Source: Alphaproteobacteria bacterium | GTDB lineage: Bacteria; Pseudomonadota; Alphaproteobacteria; Rhizobiales; Xanthobacteraceae | Assembly (NCBI GenBank): GCA_005884855.1 | Contig: VAZS01000393.1 | Coordinates: 1 to 8,616, forward strand | DNA: 8,616 nt | Direction of reading: 5' to 3' | Position numbers and translations under genes: made by a program | The notes under the pieces: model-generated | The model's input: the letters and a program-made list of their open reading frames with translations, nothing else | The model's database searches: none | Told to the model about the DNA's origin: nothing | Part shown: one piece after another, positions 1 to 6,292 of the stretch | How positions within the stretch are numbered: position 1 is the first letter of the stretch | Layout: each line of letters begins with the position of its first letter

Positions 1-408
1 GGTCCCGCAATTGCCGGTCAGGTGTTGATCTATCCCGCGATCGATTTTGCCTTGACGCATCCTTCGCATCAGGAGCCTGAAACCAGCATCCTGCTGACGC
101 ATTCAGTGATCCGGTGGTTTCGCGACCACTATCTCAACAGCGCCGCCGACGTCGACGATTGGCGCGCATCCCCCGTGCGCACGAAAACGCTGATCGGCTT
201 GCCGCCCACTTATGTGCTGACCGCGGGCGCCGATCCCCTGCGCGACGAAGGCAACGAGTACGCACTGCGCCTGAAGGAAGCGGGCGTGCCTGTTACTTAC
301 CGGACCTTTCCGGGCCAATTCCACGGTTTCTTCACCATGGGCAAGTTGCTGCAGCAAGCCAATGTCGCCGCCACCGAGATCGGTGTGTGGCTGAAAGAGT
401 TGAAGTAG
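1..408 (+). CDS. Alpha/beta hydrolase (HSL-type esterase/lipase), C-terminal part
   Basis: The reading frame is open from base 1 and runs 135 codons to a TAG at 406-408, so the start and the oxyanion-hole and nucleophile region lie upstream of the window. The visible part matches the C-terminal half of hormone-sensitive-lipase-type hydrolases. It has a core strand ending QVLIYPAID, then YVLTAGADPLRDEG with the likely catalytic Asp, then PGQFHGF with the likely catalytic His near residue 110 of the fragment. Such cytoplasmic enzymes cleave short-chain carboxyl esters using a Ser-Asp-His triad; the Ser is not visible here. The substrate cannot be told. A GTG at 22 is in frame but lies inside a conserved strand, so it is not the start. 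An imperfect hairpin follows at 440-473. Confidence 0.88.
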   Translation, partial: GPAIAGQVLIYPAIDFALTHPSHQEPETSILLTHSVIRWFRDHYLNSAADVDDWRASPVRTKTLIGLPPTYVLTAGADPLRDEGNEYALRLKEAGVPVTYRTFPGQFHGFFTMGKLLQQANVAATEIGVWLKELK

Positions 409-439
409 AATGAATAGCACTCTTCAGCCCGAATTTAGA

Positions 440-473
440 TTCCGCCGCAACTCTGTGAAGCGGTGGTGCGGAA
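440..473 (+). terminator. Weak hairpin after the hydrolase gene
   Basis: TTCCGC (440-445) pairs with GCGGAA (468-473), with a possible inner CGC/GCG pairing. It begins 32 bases after the hydrolase stop codon. There is no T-run after it, so it is at best a weak or Rho-assisted transcription end. Position and pairing are seen; the function is inferred. Confidence 0.25.
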
Positions 474-596
474 GCTAAGCTGAACACCAACTCAGGGAAT
501 AATTGTCGAACCTTGCGGCGGCTACTCAGAAACTTTCTTCAACCGCCTGTCGCAATGTGCTAGTCTCAGTGAACGTTCCTGTTGTTCGGGTTGCAA

Positions 597-1574
597 ATGC
601 GGCGTCGCGAGTTCCTTGCGATAGTTGGCGGCGCGACAGTAGCTTGGCCGCATTTTGCGCGCGCGCAGCAGCAAGCAAGAAGCATGCGGCGGCTGGGCAT
701 CCTTCTCTACAGCAGCCCGCAAGAAGATCCCCAGATAAAGGTCCTCCAGGAAAGCTTGCACGAGCTCGGCTATATTGAGGGCCATAATATCTCAACTGAA
801 TATCGGTTTGCGGAAGGGAAGCCTGAACGACTTCCGGCTCTCGCCTCGGAACTAGTGGGTGTGAAACCAGACGTTTTGTTTCCAATAGGCGGCGACGTGG
901 CACCGTTCGTCAGCAAAGCCACCCGAACGATCCCAATTGTGTTTGTCATGAGCGCCGACCCGTTCAAGCTCGGCGTCGTAGGCAGCGTTGCGCGGCCCGG
1001 AGGAAACGCGACCGGGTTCACATTCTTGCAAGACGAACTCGCCTCAAAGCGTCTGGAGCTTCTCAAGAAGGTTGCCCCTCGCGTTTCGCGGGTTGGGTTC
1101 CTATCCAATCCGGATCATCCCGATAACGAGTTGCCGGTGGCGCAACGCGCCGCGACGGCCCTCGACCTTGGTCTGCACCCGGTTGAAATGCGTGGTCCCG
1201 GTGACCTCGATGCAGCACTTCGGTCCGCCACGGAAGCATCGGTCGACGCGCTTTACGTGGTGGCGTCCCGTCAGACGGTAGCTTCTATTCCCCGGATCGT
1301 GAACTTCGCCACAAAGAACGAGCTTCCGCTGGCAGGCGGATGGGGTGCCTGGGCGCAGGCTGGCGCGCTGCTCTCTTATGGTCCAAACGTTGCGGAAGTA
1401 ATGCGCAATTCTGCCGCTTATGTGGACAAGATTTTTCAGGGCGCTAAGCCGGGCGATCTTCCGGTGCAGCAGCCGACGCGCTTCGAGCTGCACATTAATC
1501 TACGAACTGCCAAGCTACTTGGCCTCTCGATTCCGGAATCCCTGCTGCTGCTTGCTGACAAGGTGATCGAGTAA
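597..1574 (+). CDS. ABC transporter substrate-binding protein (ABC_sub_bind family), orphan
   Basis: 325 residues from ATG 597. The upstream TTG at 582 is in frame but would put extra residues before the signal peptide, so ATG 597 is preferred; neither has a strong Shine-Dalgarno. The N-terminus (RRREFLAIVGG, then an AWPHFARAQQ cleavage region) is a Tat-like signal peptide, as is usual in the large family of ABC_sub_bind proteins of Bradyrhizobium and relatives. The mature protein begins with a beta strand (RRLGILLYSS). It carries the family hallmarks PGGNATGF near residue 134, YGPN near residue 271, and the closing segment LPVQQPTRFELHINLRTAKLLGL. It should bind a small ligand in the periplasm; the ligand is unknown. 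No permease or ATPase gene lies next to it, which is common for this family. Length is normal. Confidence 0.9.
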   Translation: MRRREFLAIVGGATVAWPHFARAQQQARSMRRLGILLYSSPQEDPQIKVLQESLHELGYIEGHNISTEYRFAEGKPERLPALASELVGVKPDVLFPIGGDVAPFVSKATRTIPIVFVMSADPFKLGVVGSVARPGGNATGFTFLQDELASKRLELLKKVAPRVSRVGFLSNPDHPDNELPVAQRAATALDLGLHPVEMRGPGDLDAALRSATEASVDALYVVASRQTVASIPRIVNFATKNELPLAGGWGAWAQAGALLSYGPNVAEVMRNSAAYVDKIFQGAKPGDLPVQQPTRFELHINLRTAKLLGLSIPESLLLLADKVIE

Positions 1575-1633
1575 GGCTTCTTTACTGTCGGGACTTGATC
1601 GTCGTTGCCGCAACCCTCATTGTCGACTGAGTC

Positions 1634-1637
1634 GAGG
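1634..1637 (+). promoter_or_regulatory. Ribosome binding site favouring TTG 1645
   Basis: GAGG at 1634-1637 sits 7 bases before TTG 1645. No comparable purine stretch precedes the in-frame ATG at 1666 (or 1669), so the spacing favours the TTG start of the antiporter gene. The choice remains open because the first residues lie outside the conserved fold. Confidence 0.45.
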
Positions 1638-1644
1638 TCTAGCA

Positions 1645-2946
1645 TTGCACGATGCCCCTCTTGGCATGATGGACGACGCGCGCCAGCAAGATCTACAACC
1701 ACCCACGACTGTGTTGAGGCTACCGGTGATCGAACCTGTACTTGTGCTCGGAATACCCATCGAGTTCATCCTATTTGCGCTCACTCTGCTCGGCGTGGCG
1801 TTATTCCACCACCACACACTACCAGTCGCCTTGACGGGACTAACAAGCGTCGCCGTGTACAAGCTGGCCTTCAGCGGATTCAAATATGGCGCTGGACTTG
1901 GAGGGCTCGGCCAGCACATGGCCCACGAATGGGTGACGCTGGCAAATCTGTTTCTGCTTTTGATGGGGTTCGCGCTGCTGTCTCGGCATTTCGAGGAAAG
2001 CAGAATCCCAGACGAGATGCCGGCCTTGCTGCCCGACGACTGGAAGGGCGGCGTAATGCTGTTGTTTCTGGTGTTCGTAATTTCGAGTTTTCTCGATAAC
2101 ATCGCAGCGGCCCTGATTGGCGGCACGGTGGCGCGTCATGTTTTTCGGGGTAAGGTCCACATCGGTTATCTAGCTGCGATTGTCGCGGCATCGAACGCCG
2201 GCGGCTCTGGCAGCGTGGTCGGCGACACCACGACCACCATGATGTGGATCGCCGGCGTAAGCCCGCTGAGCGTGCTTGAGGCCTACGTCGCTGCCGTTGT
2301 GGCGATGCTCGTCTTCGCGGTGCCCGCCTCGATTCAACAACAGCGATTTTCCCCGATCGTGAAAAATCCCCCGTCCGGACTGAAGATCCACAAAGTGAGG
2401 GTTTTTATCGTGGCGGCTATTCTTGTTGCCGCGCTTGCCTCCAACATCACCGCAAACCTGAAATATCCGGAGCTTCTGGATAGCATCCCAGTACTCGGCC
2501 TCGCGGTCTGGGCCGTCATCCTCCTGACCGCGGCATTGAGGCGGCCGGACTGGTCGGTGATGCCGGAAACTTTCAAGGGCACCATCTTTCTTCTCGCACT
2601 CGTGACGGCGGCCTCGATGATGCCGGTCGATAGACTACCAGCCGCGAGCTGGCCGACGGCGCTTGGGTTAGGCTTTGTCTCGGCCGTTTTCGATAACATC
2701 CCGCTCACGGCGCTAGCCTTGAAGCAAGGCGGCTATGACTGGGGGTTTCTCGCTTATGCCGTCGGGTTCGGCGGCTCGATGATATGGTTCGGCTCTTCGG
2801 CCGGTGTGGCGCTGTCCAACATGTATCCGGAGGCGAAGTCGGTCGGACGTTGGGTCACCCAAGGTTGGCCAGTTGCCGCGGCCTACGTCATCGGTTTTTT
2901 TGTGATGCTGGCGATCGTAGGTTGGCACCCCGATCCGCCTCGTTAG
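1645..2946 (+). CDS. NhaD-like sodium/proton antiporter, ion transporter superfamily
   Basis: 433 residues from TTG 1645 (alternatives ATG 1666 and 1669). This is a very hydrophobic inner-membrane protein with roughly ten or more membrane segments. It has two inverted halves, each with a conserved Asp-Asn pair: SSFLDNIAAAL near residues 147-157 and SAVFDNIPLTAL near 346-357. Between them is NAGGSGSVVGDTTTTMMW (184-201). The latter resembles the Gly-Asp-Thr-Thr signature of NhaD Na+/H+ antiporters, so exchange of Na+ (or Li+) for protons is the most likely activity. Many such proteins are annotated simply as citrate or ion transporters, and a carboxylate substrate cannot be excluded. It follows the substrate-binding gene by 70 bases on the same strand. 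Directly after its stop lies a decayed copy of the regulator gene's 3' end. Confidence 0.82.
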   Translation: MHDAPLGMMDDARQQDLQPPTTVLRLPVIEPVLVLGIPIEFILFALTLLGVALFHHHTLPVALTGLTSVAVYKLAFSGFKYGAGLGGLGQHMAHEWVTLANLFLLLMGFALLSRHFEESRIPDEMPALLPDDWKGGVMLLFLVFVISSFLDNIAAALIGGTVARHVFRGKVHIGYLAAIVAASNAGGSGSVVGDTTTTMMWIAGVSPLSVLEAYVAAVVAMLVFAVPASIQQQRFSPIVKNPPSGLKIHKVRVFIVAAILVAALASNITANLKYPELLDSIPVLGLAVWAVILLTAALRRPDWSVMPETFKGTIFLLALVTAASMMPVDRLPAASWPTALGLGFVSAVFDNIPLTALALKQGGYDWGFLAYAVGFGGSMIWFGSSAGVALSNMYPEAKSVGRWVTQGWPVAAAYVIGFFVMLAIVGWHPDPPR

Positions 2947-2990
2947 ACCTACCTGCCCGCGCGGCACGCCGCGATTGCGGGGCCTGACCG
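2947..2990. repeat. Decayed copy of the GlxA-type regulator 3' end (left copy)
   Basis: This stretch aligns with 4248-4296. Shared blocks are ACCTAC, CTGCCCGCGCGGC, CGCCG, CGATTGCGGGG and CTGACCGAAC, separated by one single-base gap, a three-base gap and two substitutions. In the right copy it is the end of the regulator gene, minus strand, including its stop codon. Here the gaps destroy the frame. Similarity stops abruptly on both sides. The two copies bracket the dipeptidase gene. Reading: a remnant from insertion or duplication. Confidence 0.75.
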
Positions 2991-3095
2991 AACTCGGAAA
3001 CAGCATTCGCGTCTGGATTCCCTTGAATCGGACGGTGCCGTAATGTTCAATCGACTACCCAAGCCTGTCGCGGCAAAAGCGCCGGCCCATCCTGT

Positions 3096-3099
3096 GGAG
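3096..3099 (+). promoter_or_regulatory. Ribosome binding site of the dipeptidase gene
   Basis: GGAG at 3096-3099 lies 5 bases before ATG 3105. This supports the long form of the protein with its Cys/His-rich N-terminus. Confidence 0.6.
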
Positions 3100-3104
3100 A
3101 ACAT

Positions 3105-4235
3105 ATGGATTGCTGCGGTCAACATCACTGCCATGGCCACGCGCTCACGCGGCGACAGTGGATTTGGAGTACGGTGTTATCTTCGATCGGCGCGATCCTC
3201 TCTGGCGGCGTTGGGCCACACGGATCCACCGCCGCAGCGCAGACCGCCGAAACCACCTCCGCCGCGCTCGACGTGCTGCGCAAATCCATATCGGTCGATG
3301 TCCATACCCACGGCGGAACCACCGGAATTACCTCGCAGGCGCCGCCGAACGATACTCTCGCAAATGGGATGCGAGCGGGATCATTAGCGGTCGCGTGCCT
3401 TGCAGACGTGCCGGACGCGCCCATCCTCGGCAGGAACACGGCCGGGGTCCTCGCCGCCCTGCGCACGCCGGACCCGGGCCAGCTCTACAAGTACCATCTT
3501 GGGCGCCTCGATTGGGTCGATGAGCTGGTCACAAGTCATGGCCTGCGTCGCGCAACCTCGGCAGCCGACCTCGAGGCGGCGCATGCGGCCGGGCAGACCG
3601 CGATTGTCGGTGATGTGGAGGGGCTCGATTTCGTGGAAGGAAAGCTTGAGCGGCTTGAGGAGGCACATTCACGCGGCGTCAGGCATGTTCAGCTCGTGCA
3701 CTACACGCCCAACGACATTGGCGACTTCCAGACTGGCGGCATCACGCACCAGGGGCTCACCTCTTTCGGCGTTGAGGTGATCCAGGCCTGCCACCGGCTC
3801 GGCTTTGTCTGCGACGTAGCGCACGCGACCGAGGACATGACGAAGCAGGCGGTCAAAGTCGCGACCAAGCCCCTGCTGTTGTCGCACACCGCGCTTTCCG
3901 GCTCCCCGGCCATGGGTCCGACGCCGCTCACCCAACGCCAGGTCAGTCGCGATCACGCGCGGGCAATCGCCGAGACGGGCGGCGCCATCGGCATTTGGCA
4001 CTTCTTCCCGAGCCTCGACAAATATGTCGATGGACTGAAGGAAATGGTCGATGTCGTCGGCGTAGACCACGTTTGCGTCGGAACTGACCAGCAGGTCGCA
4101 CCGGGCAGTCTGCAGAACTACTCGCAATGGGTGCATTTGGTCGCGGCGATGCTGCGCGGAGGGTTCTCGCCCGAAGAAGCCGGAAAGATCGCGGGCGGAA
4201 ACTATATGCGCATCTTTCGTGCTGCGGTTGGTTGA
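3105..4235 (+). CDS. Membrane dipeptidase-like amidohydrolase (peptidase M19), Tat-exported
   Basis: 376 residues from ATG 3105, supported by GGAG 5 bases upstream. The N-terminus is a Cys/His-rich n-region (CCGQHHCHGH, residues 3-12), a twin-arginine site TRRQWIW (15-21), a hydrophobic core and an AAAQT cleavage region near 43-47. Export by Tat is therefore likely. The rest fits the M19 (renal dipeptidase) fold: VDVHTHGG with H67 and H69, GDVEG with E172, CDVAH with H240, SHTAL with H261, GTD with D328, and the family's C-terminal signature around IAGGNYMRIF (362-371). M19 enzymes are dizinc hydrolases of dipeptides and some beta-lactam-like or N-acyl compounds. The usual first metal site is HxD; here it reads HxH, so substrate or metal use may differ. 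The gene is bracketed by two imperfect direct repeats, suggesting it arrived as an insert. Confidence 0.85.
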   Translation: MDCCGQHHCHGHALTRRQWIWSTVLSSIGAILSGGVGPHGSTAAAQTAETTSAALDVLRKSISVDVHTHGGTTGITSQAPPNDTLANGMRAGSLAVACLADVPDAPILGRNTAGVLAALRTPDPGQLYKYHLGRLDWVDELVTSHGLRRATSAADLEAAHAAGQTAIVGDVEGLDFVEGKLERLEEAHSRGVRHVQLVHYTPNDIGDFQTGGITHQGLTSFGVEVIQACHRLGFVCDVAHATEDMTKQAVKVATKPLLLSHTALSGSPAMGPTPLTQRQVSRDHARAIAETGGAIGIWHFFPSLDKYVDGLKEMVDVVGVDHVCVGTDQQVAPGSLQNYSQWVHLVAAMLRGGFSPEEAGKIAGGNYMRIFRAAVG

Positions 4236-4247
4236 CCTGAACCGGAC

Positions 4248-4296
4248 ACCTACCCTGCCCGCGCGGCGCGCCGCAGCGATTGCGGGGGCTGACCGA
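4248..4296. repeat. Direct repeat, right copy, within the regulator 3' end
   Basis: This is the intact partner of 2947-2990. It covers the regulator's stop codon (minus strand, 4250-4252) and the codons for its last residues (QPPQSLRRAARAG). Because it is in frame here, this copy is likely the original. Confidence 0.75.
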
Positions 4297-5188
4297 ACGC
4301 GCGGATGAACGCGCGACGCATCCGCTCCGGATCGCGAAAGCCGGTCAGTCGCGCGACGGCTTCGATCGCCTCGCTTGAGGATTGCACGCGCTGCCGCGCC
4401 ACCTCGATCCGAAGCCGCTCGATCGCTTTCGATGGCGTAGTGCCGGTCTCGGCAATGAAGGCACGGGCGAAATGCCGCGAACTCATGCCGGCCTGCTCAG
4501 CGAGAGCTTCTACCGTTAGCGGCGCGTTGAGATTTTCGCGCGCCCATGTCAGCAGCGCCCCGAAGCGTCCGCCCGGCGCCTTCAATTCCAGCAACGATGA
4601 GAATTGCGATTGGCCGCCGTTTCGCCTGTTGTAGAGCACGAGCTCACGCGCGGTTCGCTGAGCAACCTCATCGCCGAAGTCCTCGGCGGCCATCGCCGGC
4701 GCCAAATCGACGCCGGCGGTGATCCCCGCCGAACTCCAGATATTGCCGTCGCGAACAAAAATACGGTCGGGCTCCAGCTTCACCTTGGGGTAAAGCGCCA
4801 GGAATTGCCTGGTACGCCGCCAGTGGGTTGTGGCGCGGCGACCATCGAGCAAGCCTGCTTCCGCAAGGATGTAGGCACCGGAGCAGACGCTGGCGATGCG
4901 GACGCCTCGGTTTGCCATCGCGCGCACGAATGCCAGGATCTTCGGCGATCTCGCGGCGAGGTCGACGCCCTGGCCACCCGCTACGATCAGCGTGCTGATG
5001 GCACCCGCTGCTTTGAGCCCGCGCGCGAACATCTCGACGCCTGAGGAGCTGCGAACCGGGCCCGGCGTCTCCGCCAACAGCTTGATCGAGGGCCGCACGC
5101 CCGCGAAGCGGCCGGCGATATCGAATACCGAAATTGGACCAGCGGCGTCCAGCAACTGAAAGTCAGGGAACACCAGCACGCCCATCAT
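4250..5188 (-). CDS. GlxA family transcriptional regulator (DJ-1/PfpI domain plus AraC-type HTH)
   Basis: 312 residues from ATG 5188; the adjacent ATG 5185 is equally possible. An ATG at 5245 is in frame but would run through the putative operator and adds 19 unconserved residues, so it is not preferred. The N-terminal part is a DJ-1/PfpI (glutamine amidotransferase-like) domain: MMGVLVFPDFQLLDAAGP, and the elbow SVCSGAYILAEAGLLDGRRATTHW with a Cys at the usual position. In GlxA-type regulators this domain is thought to sense a ligand rather than catalyse. The C-terminal part is an AraC/XylS double HTH, from LTVEALAEQAGMSSRHFARAF to AVARLTGFRDPERMRRAFIRAFGQPP. It is transcribed away from the isonitrile hydratase-like gene and shares with it a 111-bp gap holding an inverted repeat. 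It probably controls that gene and itself. Confidence 0.9.
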   Translation of the reverse strand: MMGVLVFPDFQLLDAAGPISVFDIAGRFAGVRPSIKLLAETPGPVRSSSGVEMFARGLKAAGAISTLIVAGGQGVDLAARSPKILAFVRAMANRGVRIASVCSGAYILAEAGLLDGRRATTHWRRTRQFLALYPKVKLEPDRIFVRDGNIWSSAGITAGVDLAPAMAAEDFGDEVAQRTARELVLYNRRNGGQSQFSSLLELKAPGGRFGALLTWARENLNAPLTVEALAEQAGMSSRHFARAFIAETGTTPSKAIERLRIEVARQRVQSSSEAIEAVARLTGFRDPERMRRAFIRAFGQPPQSLRRAARAG

Positions 5189-5198
5189 GATTTTCTCA

Positions 5199-5233
5199 TG
5201 TCCTAAAATGAGGGAAATACGCCATTTCGGACA
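5199..5233. promoter_or_regulatory. Probable operator between the divergent regulator and inhA-like gene
   Basis: TGTCCTAAAATG (5199-5210) and CATTTCGGACA (5223-5233) form an imperfect inverted repeat: the reverse complement of the second is TGTCCGAAATG. The outer five bases are perfect. It lies 10 bases before the regulator ATG on the minus strand. A poor minus-strand promoter match (TTGTCC, 17 bases, TCATTT) is overlaid by the repeat, with the -35 in the right arm. This would suit autoregulation. The repeat is seen directly; binding by the adjacent AraC-type protein is inferred. Confidence 0.6.
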
Positions 5234-5287
5234 AGAGGCGATCATGCCAGGATATTCAGGTCAAGCAAAAGTTCGCAGCACAACTTC

Positions 5288-5293
5288 GAAAGG
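5288..5293 (+). promoter_or_regulatory. Ribosome binding site of the inhA-like gene
   Basis: GAAAGG at 5288-5293 is 6 bases before ATG 5300. This is the clearest Shine-Dalgarno in the window and fixes the start. Confidence 0.65.
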
Positions 5294-5299
5294 CTCACC

Positions 5300-5986
5300 A
5301 TGTCCGCGCCGCTTCAGATTGGTCTTCTCGTGTTCCCTAAGGTGACGCAGCTTGATCTGACCGGCCCGGTGCAGGTGTTGTCGAGCGTGCCGGAGGTCAA
5401 AGTGCATCTGATCTGGAAACGCATCGAGCCGGTGCCGAGCGACTCCGTGCTGACGCTGACGCCCACCGTCACCTATGCGGACTGCCCGCAACTCGACGTG
5501 ATCTGCGTGCCGGGCGGGGTCGGCATCGATGACATCATCAATGACGAGGAGACGCTGGATTTTCTGCGCAAGCAGGCGGCGGGCGCGAAATACATCACTT
5601 CAGTCTGCACGGGATCGCTGGTGTTGGGCGCGGCCGGTTTGCTCAAGGGCTACCGCGCGGCGACGCACTGGACGGCGATGGAATTTCTCGCAGCGTTCGG
5701 CGCTACGCCTACAAACACTCGTGTCTGCATCGATCGCAACCGCATCACCGGCGGCGGCGTTACCGCCGGGATCGATTTTGCGCTGACGCTGGTGTCGATC
5801 ATGGTCGACCGGCGCACAGCCGAGGCGATCCAGCTCAGGCTCGAATACAATCCGGCGCCACCGTTCAATGCCGGCTCGCCCGATACCGCCCCGCCCGACA
5901 TTCTCGCGCTGATGAAAGAGAGGATCGCGCCGGCGCAGGCCCGGCGTGGCGAGGCCATTCATCGCGCCGCCGCGCGGCTGGCATAA
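5300..5986 (+). CDS. inhA: Isonitrile hydratase-like DJ-1/PfpI family protein
   Basis: 228 residues, the length I recall for Pseudomonas isonitrile hydratase InhA. Isonitrile hydratase adds water to isocyanides (R-NC) to give N-substituted formamides; it is cytoplasmic. Key family positions are present: D19 in TQLDLTGP, and C103-T104 in SVCTGSLVLGAAGLL at the nucleophile elbow, which correspond (offset of two) to the Asp17 and Thr102 reported as important in the Pseudomonas enzyme. Other typical stretches are DVICVPGG (66-73), ATHW near 125-128, GGGVTAGIDFALTL and LEYNPAPPFNAGSPDTAPP. The partner gene is a divergent GlxA-type regulator with a shared operator-like repeat, which suggests induction by a small ligand. 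Real isonitrile substrates in this organism are not known, and DJ-1 family members are easily over-annotated, so activity is inferred. Confidence 0.85.
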   Translation: MSAPLQIGLLVFPKVTQLDLTGPVQVLSSVPEVKVHLIWKRIEPVPSDSVLTLTPTVTYADCPQLDVICVPGGVGIDDIINDEETLDFLRKQAAGAKYITSVCTGSLVLGAAGLLKGYRAATHWTAMEFLAAFGATPTNTRVCIDRNRITGGGVTAGIDFALTLVSIMVDRRTAEAIQLRLEYNPAPPFNAGSPDTAPPDILALMKERIAPAQARRGEAIHRAAARLA

Positions 5987-6004
5987 CGTTTATCCAGGCC
6001 AGCC
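5976..6004 (+). terminator. Hairpin overlapping the inhA-like stop codon
   Basis: GGCTGGC (5976-5982) and GCCAGCC (5998-6004) are perfect 7-bp arms around a 15-base loop that contains the TAA stop. No T-run follows on the plus strand, so this is a weak terminator at best, or a 3'-end stabilising hairpin. Confidence 0.3.
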
Positions 6005-6015
6005 CAAAGAAAGCC

Positions 6016-6051
6016 AAAAAGAAAAAGGCCGCCCGGTTTCCCAGACGGCCT
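6016..6051 (-). terminator. Strong intrinsic terminator reading on the minus strand
   Basis: On the minus strand AGGCCGTCTGG, a GAAA tetraloop and CCGGGCGGCCT form an 11-bp stem with two G-U wobbles, followed by TTTTTCTTTTT. On the plus strand the two wobbles become A-C mismatches and no T-run follows, so the direction is clear. It lies 242 bases beyond the NDUFA12 stop codon. This is far for a simple gene end and points to a separate transcript in between, or to a long 3' untranslated region. Confidence 0.85.
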
Positions 6052-6207
6052 CTCCTGTCCTACGGCAGCTCCACATTGACGGGCGATCTCAGAACCTCAT
6101 CACCGGGGGCCTATCTCCCGGCCACATTCTGATCGGTAGCCGCTGCGCATCGGGGCAGTCGCGAACTGTATCCCGAACCGACGCGATGGTTTCCCACCTC
6201 CATAAGA
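6016..6207 (-). ncRNA. Candidate small RNA, about 190 nt, unidentified
   Basis: The minus strand between the NDUFA12 gene and the strong terminator has no credible reading frame but is rich in ordered pairing. First comes a possible promoter (6214-6242). Hairpin 1 follows: CGATG/CATCG arms at 6184-6188 and 6148-6152, enclosing GTCG/CGAC at 6179-6182 and 6158-6161. Hairpin 2 has GATC and AGAA blocks at 6127-6134 pairing with 6085-6094 (two-base bulge), enclosing CCGGG/CCCGG at 6117-6121 and 6103-6107. Hairpin 3 is the terminator. The 5' end is estimated from the promoter match. I do not recognise the family. The ends do not pair with each other as in 6S RNA, and no tRNA, SRP or tmRNA signature is visible. 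It could also be the structured 3' untranslated region of the NDUFA12 messenger. Confidence 0.45.
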
Positions 6208-6213
6208 TGACTG

Positions 6214-6242
6214 ATTGAACCACGATGATCTGCGAGCCTCAA
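6214..6242 (-). promoter_or_regulatory. Possible sigma-70-type promoter for the small RNA
   Basis: On the minus strand TTGAGG (6242-6237), 17 bases, then TTCAAT (6219-6214). Each box matches the consensus at four of six positions with ideal spacing. The match is modest; its support comes from lying just upstream of the hairpins and the terminator. Confidence 0.3.
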
Positions 6243-6265
6243 CGGGGCAGCGACGACTGTCCCCG
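6243..6265 (-). terminator. Hairpin just after the NDUFA12 gene
   Basis: CGGGGCAG (6243-6250) pairs with CTGTCCCCG (6257-6265) with one bulged base and a six-base loop. It begins 27 bases beyond the NDUFA12 stop on the minus strand. No T-run follows, so termination would be partial. If it works, the RNA downstream of it is a separate transcript. Confidence 0.4.
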
Positions 6266-6292
6266 CTCTCCCCGCTGTTCACAACCGCATGC

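Noticed and set aside
5189..5245. Longer start for the GlxA-type regulator at ATG 5245
   Set aside because: The added 19 residues are not typical of the family, there is no ribosome binding site, and the operator-like repeat would lie inside the gene.
6111..6203. A 30-codon frame on the minus strand inside the candidate small RNA
   Set aside because: It has no ribosome binding site and its codons overlap the paired arms; no sign of coding.
6016..6207. Assignment of the candidate small RNA as 6S RNA
   Set aside because: The length fits, but the 5' and 3' ends do not pair and no long rod with a central bubble is visible. Left as unidentified.
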